A stretch of DNA of 9,049 nucleotides from Chlamydiae bacterium RIFCSPHIGHO2_12_FULL_27_8 (GTDB taxonomy: Bacteria > Chlamydiota > Chlamydiia > Chlamydiales > SM23-39), in NCBI GenBank assembly GCA_001796155.1, contig MGLU01000089.1, positions 4,379-13,427 on the forward strand, read 5' to 3'. The notes under the pieces are model-generated. The model saw only the letters and a program-made list of their open reading frames with translations. It made no database searches and was not told the origin of the DNA. The position numbers and the translations under genes are program-made. Positions 1-5,447 of this stretch are shown here, piece by piece; within the stretch, counting starts at the first letter, position 1, and each line of letters begins with the position of its first letter.

Positions 1-1
1 C

Positions 2-742
2 CCATCCCTCAGTTCAGTTTTAGGCATAATGCCGTCAATATTATTACATCCTGATGATATTTCATTAATTAAAGGCAGACCTCAAAACAGAAGAACCTTT
101 TTAAATCTTTTTTTAGCTCAAAAAGATCCATTATATGTTCATCATTATTTAAGATATTTAAAAGCTTTAAAAAATAAAAATTTTCTTTTAAAAACAAAAA
201 ATTTCAAAAATTTGAAATATTATGAAAATGAATTAATAAAATCAGGTTCATATATTATTAAACAAAGAAAAGATCTTTTAAAAAATTTAGAAAAAAATTT
301 AAAAAACTCAATTTTTGAATTATCTAGTTTAAAAATTGATTCAAACTTAAAATATATCTCTACAATAGATTATGAAAATGATATTGAAGATTCATTTCAA
401 AAAATTTTACAAAAAAATTTTTTAAAGGAAAGAAATTTTAAAACTAGTCTTTTTGGACCTCATAGAGATGATTTTCAAATAATATTCAATGACAAATCAG
501 TTAAATACTTTGCTTCGGAAGGTCAAAAAAAACTTCTTCTTTTTGCATTAAAATACTCAGAGTATTTTTTATTGAAAGAATCTTTAAATTTTTCTCCCCT
601 ATTTTTAATTGATGATTTTGATTCTCATTTAGATAGAAATCATAAAATGAATGTTTTAAAAGAATTCTCTAAATTTAATCAGGTATTTTTAACCACACCT
701 AATTTAGAAGAGATTGAAAATACTAATATTATTAGACTTTGA
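2..742 (+). CDS. recF: DNA replication and repair protein RecF, 5' end cut off by the window
   Basis: RecF is a cytoplasmic SMC/ABC-like ATPase that binds single/double-strand DNA junctions and helps RecOR load RecA at gaps. The frame is open from base 2 to the stop at 740-742, and the residues before the Met codon at base 29 (SSVLGI, then MPSILLHPDD) continue the family's conserved block of the type PxxLFxPEDLxLIKG. So that Met is internal and the true start lies left of the window. Three family motifs are visible: GPHRDDF (455-475), an ABC signature SEGQKKLL (from 515) and a Walker B-like LIDDFDSHLD (605-634). The Walker A motif would be upstream. About 247 residues are present of a usual 350-370. 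The segment between the N-terminal block and GPHRDD is very lysine- and asparagine-rich, as expected from AT bias. It converges on pgi with 30 bases between, and no strong terminator hairpin is seen there. Confidence 0.93.
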   Translation, partial: PSLSSVLGIMPSILLHPDDISLIKGRPQNRRTFLNLFLAQKDPLYVHHYLRYLKALKNKNFLLKTKNFKNLKYYENELIKSGSYIIKQRKDLLKNLEKNLKNSIFELSSLKIDSNLKYISTIDYENDIEDSFQKILQKNFLKERNFKTSLFGPHRDDFQIIFNDKSVKYFASEGQKKLLLFALKYSEYFLLKESLNFSPLFLIDDFDSHLDRNHKMNVLKEFSKFNQVFLTTPNLEEIENTNIIRL

Positions 743-772
743 CATCATTTTCTATAAATTAAAATTCATTTA

Positions 773-2320
773 TTAATCAGTAAATGATTTCAAATAACTT
801 TCACCAAGCTGATATTTTTTATTTTCAATAAAAAAATCTAGCATTTGATTTGAAAGTTTTTTTCCAAGTTCCACACCTTCCTGATCAAATGAATTTATAT
901 TCCAAATAAATCCCTGAAAAGCTATTTTGTGTTCATAAAACGACAAAAGAGATCCCATATTGTAAAACGAAAGATCTTTAATAATCAAAATTGTATTAGG
1001 TCTGTTGCCATTAAAATTTTTGTTTAAATTTGGATTTTTAAAGCCATTAGCTAATGCTATAGACTGCCCTATTAAATTAGATAAAAGCTTTTCAGAAGAT
1101 GTCGAGCCATTATCTTTTTTATCAATAATTTTATCAAAATTTAAAAAATATATAAATTCAACCGGAATAATATTTTGCCCCTGATGAACCGATTGAAAAA
1201 AAGAATGCTGCACATTTGTTCCTATATCACCAAAAATTATAGGACCTGTTTTATAATCTACTCTATTATTATCTTTAGTTAAACTTTTTCCATTTGATTC
1301 CATATCAAGCTGTGTAATATGTGATGGAAAATATTTTAGATCGTTTGCATATGGCACTATAGCTAAAGTATTATAATTTAAAAAGTTTATATGCCAAATT
1401 CCTATTAAAGCTGCTAAAAGCGGCAAATTAGTTTTAAAATCATTTAAAACTAATTTGTCCATTTTAGATGCACCTTTCAAAAAACTTTCAAAATTATCAG
1501 TACCGAAAACTAAAGAAAGAAAAACAGCTCCGGCCATAGAAGTTGTAGAAAACCTGCCTCCAACATTATCTAAAATATAAAAAATCTCTAAATAATCATG
1601 CTTTTTTTTATCCATTTTAGAATGTTTCATAGTAACAGAGGCAATATGATCTTTAGGATTTAAATTTTTAGTTTTTAAAATTTCTCTAATAATTGTTTCA
1701 TTAGTTAAAGTTTCCAATGTAGAACCTGATTTTGATACGGAAATAAATAGAGTTTTAGAAAGATCTAAATCTTTTAAAACTTCAAAATAATCATTTGGAT
1801 CTACATTTGAAATAAAGTATCCGTTTTTCTTTTTATGTTTTTTTAATGATTCAAAAATTGCTTTTGGACCTAAAAAAGATCCTCCAATACCTATCTGAAC
1901 AATATTTTCATATTTTTTATCTACATCAAAAACAAACTTTTTTAACTTTAAAAATTCTCTATAATTCTCTTTAGAAAAATTTTCTGATTTTTTATTTTTT
2001 TCGAAATAAAAATCTCTTGTTGCAGTATGAAGTACTCTATTATTTTCATTTTCTATGCCATTTATGAAATTTACAATCTCTCCATCCTGCATTTTCTGCA
2101 TTTTATTTAAACAATCTGTTTCTTTAGCAAGATTATTTAGCTCTGTTAAAACTTTTTCATCAATATTAGTCGCGGCAAAATTTAACTTGAAATCTTCAGC
2201 TTTTAAACACATGTCATTAATTCTTTTTGAATTAAAATTTTTTTCATTTGTCAGATCAAACAAATTATTAGAAAGTTCTTTCAGTTTTAAAAATGATTTT
2301 AATTTAGTAAATCCGCTCAT
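773..2320 (-). CDS. pgi: Glucose-6-phosphate isomerase
   Basis: Interconverts glucose-6-phosphate and fructose-6-phosphate in the cytoplasm (glycolysis/gluconeogenesis). At 515 residues it is slightly shorter than the roughly 550 of E. coli Pgi. SIS-type sugar-phosphate sites are clear: IGIGGSFLGPKA (143-154) and SVSKSGSTLET (194-204). Catalytic residues of the family are all present: Glu341 in DMESNGK, His379 in VHQGQ and Lys487 in the C-terminal signature FDQEGVELGKK. GDIGTNVQHSFFQ (364-376) is also typical. The enzyme therefore looks active. The start is chosen because AGGTGA lies at 2324-2329, though only 3 bases from the ATG. The next Met is residue 37, well inside the protein. It is a single-gene unit: downstream it meets recF head-on and upstream is a non-coding stretch. 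A plus-strand open frame at 2055-2477 overlaps its 5' end and is judged spurious. Confidence 0.97.
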   Translation of the reverse strand: MSGFTKLKSFLKLKELSNNLFDLTNEKNFNSKRINDMCLKAEDFKLNFAATNIDEKVLTELNNLAKETDCLNKMQKMQDGEIVNFINGIENENNRVLHTATRDFYFEKNKKSENFSKENYREFLKLKKFVFDVDKKYENIVQIGIGGSFLGPKAIFESLKKHKKKNGYFISNVDPNDYFEVLKDLDLSKTLFISVSKSGSTLETLTNETIIREILKTKNLNPKDHIASVTMKHSKMDKKKHDYLEIFYILDNVGGRFSTTSMAGAVFLSLVFGTDNFESFLKGASKMDKLVLNDFKTNLPLLAALIGIWHINFLNYNTLAIVPYANDLKYFPSHITQLDMESNGKSLTKDNNRVDYKTGPIIFGDIGTNVQHSFFQSVHQGQNIIPVEFIYFLNFDKIIDKKDNGSTSSEKLLSNLIGQSIALANGFKNPNLNKNFNGNRPNTILIIKDLSFYNMGSLLSFYEHKIAFQGFIWNINSFDQEGVELGKKLSNQMLDFFIENKKYQLGESYLKSFTD

Positions 2321-2347
2321 AAGTCACCTATTAAAAATAACTTTTAG

Positions 2348-2374
2348 ATTATGTTATGCAAATCAAAAAATCAA
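2348..2374 (-). promoter_or_regulatory. Possible sigma70 promoter for pgi
   Basis: On the minus strand, TTGATT (2374-2369) and CATAAT (2353-2348) are 15 bases apart, 28 bases before the pgi start codon. The -10 box matches five of six consensus bases, but the spacing is short and this AT-rich DNA gives chance matches easily. If the candidate RNA upstream is real, pgi could instead be read through from it. Confidence 0.3.
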
Positions 2375-2407
2375 TTGTATATTTAAGTTCTATGGAGAAA
2401 CTACATT

Positions 2408-2421
2408 AAGTGTCGACACTT
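2408..2421. repeat. 14-base perfect palindrome AAGTGTCGACACTT
   Basis: A fully self-complementary 14-mer, about 90 bases upstream of the pgi start codon and inside the 3' part of the candidate RNA. It could be a small hairpin with a TCGA loop in the RNA, or an operator for a dimeric repressor acting on pgi. No T-run follows it on either strand close enough to suggest a terminator. It stands out against its A/T-only surroundings. Confidence 0.5.
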
Positions 2422-2471
2422 TTAAATCAAAAACAAAAAACAAATACCTCCCGGTGAGCTTGACGCTATTA

Positions 2472-2498
2472 CTTTAAACTGTTTTAAGGCTTTTTTTT
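2472..2498 (+). terminator. Hairpin plus T8, possible plus-strand terminator
   Basis: CTTTAAA (2472-2478) pairs with TTTAAGG (2483-2489), including one G-U pair, around a CTGT loop. After one C come eight T residues (2491-2498). This has the shape of a weak intrinsic terminator for a plus-strand transcript, yet no plus-strand gene precedes it. Either a short plus-strand RNA starts near 2380, or the shape is a by-product of the minus-strand structured RNA. The stem is mostly A-T. Confidence 0.25.
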
Positions 2499-2608
2499 CA
2501 GCGAGCATTATAAAGAAAGATCAGAAAAGACGAACAAATAAAAAGCGAATCTCATGATTATTTAGCTAGACAACCACCGGTACATTTTTTCCCATGAGTA
2601 GATTAGTT

Positions 2609-2631
2609 AAAAATCTCTTTTATAGATTTTT
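2609..2631. repeat. AT-rich inverted repeat (AAAAATCT/AGATTTTT)
   Basis: AAAAATCT (2609-2616) and AGATTTTT (2624-2631) form a perfect 8-base-pair stem with a 7-base loop, followed by T-rich sequence on both strands. It lies between the candidate RNA and the tRNA-Pro promoter. It may insulate the two divergent units as a weak bidirectional terminator, or may simply reflect base composition. Confidence 0.35.
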
Positions 2632-2635
2632 TAAT

Positions 2636-2664
2636 TTGAATTTTTTATTTGCATAATGTAGAAT
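2636..2664 (+). promoter_or_regulatory. Sigma70-type promoter of tRNA-Pro
   Basis: A TTGAAT -35 box (2636-2641), a 17-base spacer and a TAGAAT -10 box (2659-2664) match the consensus well. The predicted transcription start, near 2671, is a few bases before the mature tRNA 5' end at 2679, as expected for a tRNA with a short leader. Confidence 0.6.
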
Positions 2665-2678
2665 TAATGATTCTATAT

Positions 2679-2753
2679 CGGGGTATAGCGCAGCTTGGCT
2701 AGCGCGGCTGGTTTGGGACCAGTAGGTCGGGGGTTCAAATCCCTCTACCCCGA
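2679..2753 (+). tRNA. tRNA-Pro, anticodon UGG
   Basis: The cloverleaf folds completely. The acceptor CGGGGTA (2679-2685) pairs with TACCCCG (2746-2752). The D stem is GCGC/GCGC. The anticodon stem GCTGG/CCAGT has one G-U pair and encloses loop TTTGGGA with anticodon TGG at 2714-2716. The variable loop is AGGTC, and the T stem GGGGG/CCCTC encloses TTCAAAT. Discriminator A is at 2753. The 3' CCA is not encoded and must be added by CCA-adding enzyme. UGG can read all four proline codons through wobble, which suits a small tRNA set. The last 9 bases overlap the 3' end of trmB on the other strand. Confidence 0.97.
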
Positions 2754-3416
2754 TACAATTTTCTTAAATTTCATGTAATTTATCTGTTTATTCATCTTTT
2801 TGTATAGCTTTTCAAAATATGAAGAACCATATTCTTCAAGTTCATTGATAAAAAAAGGTTTTTTATAAAAAGATCTAAAATAATTTGTTGATAAAAACTC
2901 CAAAACAATCTGATCCTTATATTTTTCATGATCCGTTGCTATCTCAATAAAAGAATTTTCTTTTAAAACTCTAAAAACTTCTATAACAAATGGATTTTGA
3001 ACAAGCCTGTTTTTTTTATGTTTTGTTTTGGGCCAAGGATCAGGAAAATTGATAAATACGTGATCGATAAAAGAATCTTTTAAATAACATTTGGTAAATA
3101 TTAGGGCTTCACCGAAAACTATAAAAAGATTTTCGATATTTTCATTATGTTTTTTTACAAATATTTTCCTAGCTCTATCAAAAGAGTATTCTACCGCTAT
3201 CCAATTAATATTTATAAATTTTTTAGCTTTTTCAATGATCCATTCTCCATTGCCGGAACAATATTCTAAAAAAATGGGATTAGTATTGTTAAATAAAATT
3301 TCTATATCTGCTTGGCTATGTAAAAAATAATTATCAGGTATATATAAGAGTCCATTTATTATAATTGGTCTTCTATCTTCATATTTAAAGGGAATTATAA
3401 AATCTTTCTTTTTCAT
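2745..3416 (-). CDS. trmB: tRNA (guanine-N7-)-methyltransferase
   Basis: TrmB methylates G46 in the variable loop of tRNAs to m7G using S-adenosylmethionine, in the cytoplasm. At 223 residues the length is normal. The SAM-binding motif I appears as EYCSGNGEW (51-59) in place of the usual EIGCGxGxF. The acidic end of the next strand is Glu76 in AVEYS. The family hallmark FINFPDPWPK with a following basic KHKKNRLVQ (121-140) is clear, as are TDHEKY (161-166) and GSSYFEKLYKK (197-207), which corresponds to the usual TKFE-type motif. No good Shine-Dalgarno sequence precedes the ATG; a GAGG is too far upstream. Its stop codon is the complement of CTA in the acceptor stem of tRNA-Pro. It is divergent from exbB across 127 bases. 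Confidence 0.95.
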   Translation of the reverse strand: MKKKDFIIPFKYEDRRPIIINGLLYIPDNYFLHSQADIEILFNNTNPIFLEYCSGNGEWIIEKAKKFININWIAVEYSFDRARKIFVKKHNENIENLFIVFGEALIFTKCYLKDSFIDHVFINFPDPWPKTKHKKNRLVQNPFVIEVFRVLKENSFIEIATDHEKYKDQIVLEFLSTNYFRSFYKKPFFINELEEYGSSYFEKLYKKMNKQINYMKFKKIVSG

Positions 3417-3477
3417 ACTAAAATTATAAATAAAAAACCTCTAAATGGCTATGCATAAAAAAAAATTTAGAATTTAA

Positions 3478-3506
3478 TTGCAGATTCAAAAATAAATTGA
3501 TATGCT
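3478..3506 (+). promoter_or_regulatory. Extended -10 promoter for exbB-exbD
   Basis: TTGCAG (3478-3483), a 17-base spacer and TATGCT (3501-3506), preceded by TG at 3498-3499 to give an extended -10 element. The predicted start near 3513 leaves a leader of about 30 bases holding the AAGGAG ribosome binding site at 3527-3532, 11 bases from the exbB ATG. The -35 box is poor, which extended -10 promoters tolerate. No metal- or Fur-type operator was recognised. Confidence 0.5.
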
Positions 3507-3543
3507 CCAAATTAACCCTTAAATTCAAGGAGATAAGCTAAAT

Positions 3544-4269
3544 ATGAAAAAGCCCATAATAACATCTATTTTTCTGCTTTTATATAACCCTATTTTTGCT
3601 TCAAATAAAGTTCTTTTAAAAGAGAAAATAACAACTAATCTTGATTTAAAAGAGGTTTTTTTAGCTTCTCCTTTTATTTATTCAATATTAATTTTTCTAT
3701 CTGTTACTGCCGTATCAATTTGGGTGTACTGCCTTTTAACATTTAGAGTGAATAAAAATATTAATAAGAATTTATATCAAAATATAAAAAATCTCCTAAT
3801 AGAAAAAAATTTTGATAAAGCCCTCACATACTGTGAAACCGAAAATTCTGTTTTTTCAAAAATAGTAAGCACAGCAATAAATTTAAGAACACATGACCCA
3901 TTGTATATATCAGATACCATGAAACAGGAAGGACAAAGACATACAATTATATTTTGGCAGAGACTGTCAATGCTTAATGAAATAGTAGTAGTAGCTCCGA
4001 TGCTAGGTCTTTTAGGTACTGTTATAGGTATGTTCTATGCGTTTTATGATATAAATAGGTCTGTAGATTCCATTGCATCGCTATTTGATGGACTTGGTAT
4101 AGCAATTGGAACAACAGTTGCAGGTCTTATAGTTGCTATTATCGCAATGATTTTTCATGCAACATTAAAATTTAGACTTATAAAAATGCTAAATGCTGTA
4201 GAAAACGAAGCTTTTGGCTTATCAACTTTACTTAATACAAAAACCATTAAAAGAAAAGTAAAGGAGTAA
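3544..4269 (+). CDS. exbB: MotA/TolQ/ExbB-family proton channel protein
   Basis: An inner-membrane subunit of a proton-motive-force motor (ExbB-ExbD or TolQ-TolR type) that energises a periplasm-spanning partner. The protein has 241 residues. An N-terminal hydrophobic stretch ending IFAS (about 5-20) looks like a signal peptide, as in the longer ExbB variants. Membrane segments follow at about 43-66, 145-168 and 183-205, with a cytoplasmic loop between the first two. The family core PMLGLLGTVIGMFYAF (152-167) and GLGIAIGTTVAGLIVA (183-198) is well kept, including the channel-lining threonines Thr159 and Thr190-191. It starts an operon with exbD, 3 bases downstream. ExbB and TolQ cannot be separated from sequence alone. 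No tonB, tolA, tolB or pal lies in the window, so the partner is unknown. Confidence 0.9.
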   Translation: MKKPIITSIFLLLYNPIFASNKVLLKEKITTNLDLKEVFLASPFIYSILIFLSVTAVSIWVYCLLTFRVNKNINKNLYQNIKNLLIEKNFDKALTYCETENSVFSKIVSTAINLRTHDPLYISDTMKQEGQRHTIIFWQRLSMLNEIVVVAPMLGLLGTVIGMFYAFYDINRSVDSIASLFDGLGIAIGTTVAGLIVAIIAMIFHATLKFRLIKMLNAVENEAFGLSTLLNTKTIKRKVKE

Positions 4270-4272
4270 AAA

Positions 4273-4755
4273 ATGAGTTTGATAGACCAGGATAAATTAA
4301 AATCTAGGCCGCATTTTAACTTTGCTCCGATGATTGACTTTTTATTTTTAATGTTAGCTTTCTTTGCTACCCTTGCAGTTTCAAGAGCCTCTCTATATGA
4401 TACAAAATTAAGCTTAGCTCAACTAATTCCGGAAAAAGATGCTGTAAAAATCACACAAACGGAGGAACCATTTCAAATAAATTTGAGCATTTCAAATGAT
4501 GGAAGCTATAAATGGGTAACAGAAGTTCAAAGCTACAATATGGAAAATTTAGAAAAAATTAAAAAAGAAATAAAATATCAATATAATATCGGTCTTCTTC
4601 CAAAAGACAAAAATCAAACTCAAATTCTTCTTCATATAGATAAAAGTGCTTCGTGGGAACAAGTAGCAAAACTTATCTTTGCTATAAGAGAAGAAGGCTT
4701 TGAAGCTTACCCTATTTATGAACCTGAAGAAGCAGTTCTATTTTCAGAAAAATAA
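4273..4755 (+). CDS. exbD: ExbD/TolR-family biopolymer transport protein
   Basis: The partner of the preceding ExbB. ExbD/TolR proteins have one membrane helix inside the ExbB/TolQ pentamer and a periplasmic domain. Here the 160-residue protein has a short cytoplasmic N-terminus, the typical FAPMIDFLFLMLAFF helix (about 17-35) carrying the essential proton-carrying Asp22, and a periplasmic domain. That domain ends with a conserved-looking strand-helix unit at about 117-146, where residues are read as DKSASWEQVAKLI. The ribosome binding site AAGGAG (4261-4266) sits on the exbB stop codon, 6 bases from the ATG, indicating translational coupling. The first 14 bases after its stop are ordinary chromosome, then the decayed insertion element begins. 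Its right-end hairpin may now act as the operon's 3' structure. ExbD rather than TolR is preferred only loosely. Confidence 0.9.
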   Translation: MSLIDQDKLKSRPHFNFAPMIDFLFLMLAFFATLAVSRASLYDTKLSLAQLIPEKDAVKITQTEEPFQINLSISNDGSYKWVTEVQSYNMENLEKIKKEIKYQYNIGLLPKDKNQTQILLHIDKSASWEQVAKLIFAIREEGFEAYPIYEPEEAVLFSEK

Positions 4756-4768
4756 TTAGCTTACTCTA

Positions 4769-4798
4769 AATCGTGATTTCTGATTTACTCCCACGATT
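4769..4798. repeat. Inverted repeat, probable right-end hairpin of IS200/IS605-type element
   Basis: AATCGTG (4769-4775) and CACGATT (4792-4798) pair perfectly across a 16-base loop. The repeat lies just beyond the 3' end of the tnpB remnant, where IS200/IS605 elements carry the subterminal hairpin recognised by their TnpA transposase and included in the TnpB-bound RNA. No T-run follows, so an intrinsic terminator is less likely. Confidence 0.5.
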
Positions 4799-4829
4799 AA
4801 AGTCGATGTGGTTCTGAGGTTTGGTTCTT

Positions 4830-5180
4830 TCATGCCGCTATTCTCGTTGGGCAAGCCGGATGCACCTCTCCAATATCTCTGTTTATTGAAGATTGCAAAA
4901 TGCCTTGATGTCTAAGCGATATAACGAAAGACGCATTTACACCGGCATTTTCAACGTGTCCACATGAACACTTAAAAACTTTTCTTTTTCTTTCGCCAAG
5001 AAGTCCGCATTTACTACATTGTTGAGATGTGTATCTAGGATCAATTTTAACTACCAGAATACCATGCAGCTTAGCCTTATATTCGATAAATATTTTTATA
5101 CTCATATGGCGAGTCAGACGCATTCTCCGATATCTAACTAATTTTAACTTTGCTCTGTACAGAACTTTTTCTCTATTGAC
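4830..5180 (-). pseudogene. TnpB/OrfB C-terminal remnant, inactivated
   Basis: TnpB is the RNA-guided nuclease of IS200/IS605 elements and the ancestor of Cas12. An ATG-started frame of 97 residues runs from 5123, but the frame stays open upstream to a stop at 5181-5183. The added residues ([18 protein letters not shown]) resemble the helical NREKARxKLAR block that follows the first RuvC motif. They then join directly to EYKAKLHGI just before the zinc ribbon. So the middle, with the second RuvC motif and its catalytic Glu, is deleted, and the N-terminus is gone. The ribbon [12 protein letters not shown]...FKCSCG (29-55 of the 97) has CxxC then CxC, one residue short of the usual second CxxC. 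The final RuvC motif reads NAGVNAS where NADVNAA is normal: the catalytic Asp is Gly61, explainable by one GAT-to-GGT change. Three separate defects make nuclease activity very unlikely. Confidence 0.8.
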
Positions 5181-5183
5181 TTA

Positions 5184-5213
5184 TTGAATCAAAAAATATA
5201 AATTATTTATATT
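5184..5213 (+). promoter_or_regulatory. Possible promoter of tRNA-Leu
   Basis: TTGAAT (5184-5189), 18 bases, TATATT (5208-5213). The predicted start near 5220 is a few bases before the mature tRNA. The -35 box is identical to that of the tRNA-Pro promoter at 2636. A second choice, TTGACT at 5176-5181 with TAAATT at 5199-5204 and 17-base spacing, overlaps it. Base composition makes the exact choice uncertain. Confidence 0.4.
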
Positions 5214-5223
5214 ATTTTCTCAT

Positions 5224-5305
5224 GCCCAGGTGGTGAAATTGGCAGACACGCTAGACTTAGGATCTAGTGCCGTAAGGTGTGAAGGTTCAAGTCCTTTCCT
5301 GGGCA
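5224..5305 (+). tRNA. tRNA-Leu, anticodon UAG
   Basis: A class II tRNA of 82 nt. The acceptor GCCCAGG (5224-5230) pairs with CCTGGGC (5298-5304), and discriminator A is at 5305. The anticodon stem CTAGA/TCTAG encloses loop CTTAGGA with anticodon TAG at 5258-5260. A long variable arm TGCC-GTAA-GGTG and a T stem GAAGG/CCTTT around TTCAAGT complete the fold. CCA is not encoded. It reads CUA and, by wobble, other CUN leucine codons. Five T residues follow immediately. Confidence 0.97.
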
Positions 5306-5316
5306 TTTTTCTTGAT

Positions 5317-5345
5317 AAAAAAATTTACTTTTAAAATATTTTTTT
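5317..5345. terminator. Possible AT-only bidirectional terminator
   Basis: AAAAAAAT (5317-5324) and ATTTTTTT (5338-5345) can pair across a 13-base loop, giving a T-rich tail on both strands. It lies between tRNA-Leu (plus) and the end of the ABC exporter operon (minus), where a shared terminator would be useful. The stem has no G-C pairs, so this is weak. The rest of 5346-5447 shows only a 7-base-pair hairpin (TCAATTT/AAATTGA) without a T-run. Confidence 0.22.
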
Positions 5346-5447
5346 ATATACTTTCACCAATTTATGATAGGCTGTAAAAATCAAATACTTTTATCGTCCA
5401 TAACACTAGTTTTCTCAATTTCCGGGAATATTTACAAATTGAAAATC

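Larger units (their letters stand above)
2392..2595 (-). ncRNA. Candidate structured RNA, possibly 6S-like (ssrS)
   Basis: This lies in the only long gap (2321-2678) without a protein gene. Read on the minus strand, ATGGGAAA (2595-2588) can pair with TTTCTCCAT (2400-2392), closing about 204 nt. Inside, CCGGTG (2580-2575) pairs exactly with CACCGG (2456-2451), extended by AGCT/AGCT after a bulge. The 3' half contains ATGCTCG followed by AAGCCTTAAAACAG. This resembles E. coli 6S RNA, which as I recall it has ATGCTCG and then AAGCCTTAAAACTG at a similar place about 107 nt from its 5' end. The length also fits 6S RNA (about 180-200 nt), a regulator that binds sigma70 RNA polymerase by mimicking an open promoter. 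Against it: the pairings exist equally on the plus strand, the motif is short, and the promoter (perhaps TAACTA at 2609-2604) is weak. A tmRNA, RNase P RNA or SRP RNA was looked for and not found. Read it as a candidate only. Confidence 0.35.
2321..2678. other. 358-base stretch without a protein gene between pgi and tRNA-Pro
   Basis: This is the longest gap in the window. From pgi outward it holds the pgi ribosome binding site and possible promoter, a 14-base palindrome, the candidate 6S-like RNA, an AT-rich inverted repeat and the tRNA-Pro promoter. The part at 2440-2600 is richer in G+C and in pairable segments than the rest. That is unusual for a spacer in this genome, where other gaps are 0-140 bases. 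Confidence 0.6.
4769..5180 (-). mobile_element. Decayed IS200/IS605-family (tnpB-bearing) element remnant
   Basis: The remnant consists of a broken tnpB plus a right-end-like hairpin; no tnpA is present and no left-end hairpin was recognised. The DNA is richer in G+C than its surroundings: 26 of 60 bases at 4841-4900 against 15 of 60 at 7861-7920. This suggests later arrival than the flanking genes. It sits between exbD and tRNA-Leu without damaging either. On its own strand, TTGAT occurs at 5192-5188, just outside the remnant. A TTGAT pentamer is a known insertion target of one family member (ISDra2), but it is common by chance in this AT-rich DNA. The outer limits are estimates. Confidence 0.6.

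Noticed and set aside
29..31. ATG at 29 as the start of recF
   Set aside because: The frame is open to the left edge and upstream residues SSVLGI fit RecF; a start here would remove the ATP-binding N-terminus.
2055..2477. Plus-strand open frame of 140 codons
   Set aside because: It overlaps the clearly real pgi 5' end on the other strand and then runs into the structured non-coding gap; no ribosome binding site or family resemblance.
2392..2595. tmRNA, RNase P RNA or SRP RNA as the identity of the gap
   Set aside because: No tRNA-like ends or tag reading frame, no RNase P GAGGAAAGTCC core, and no SRP GGTCAGG...GGAAGG domain on either strand.
3091..3330. Plus-strand open frame inside trmB
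   Set aside because: Fully antisense to conserved trmB motifs; a shadow frame.
5414..5447. Hairpin TCAATTT/AAATTGA as a terminator of the ABC operon
   Set aside because: Only 7 A-T-rich pairs with a 14-base loop and no T-run after it on the minus strand.
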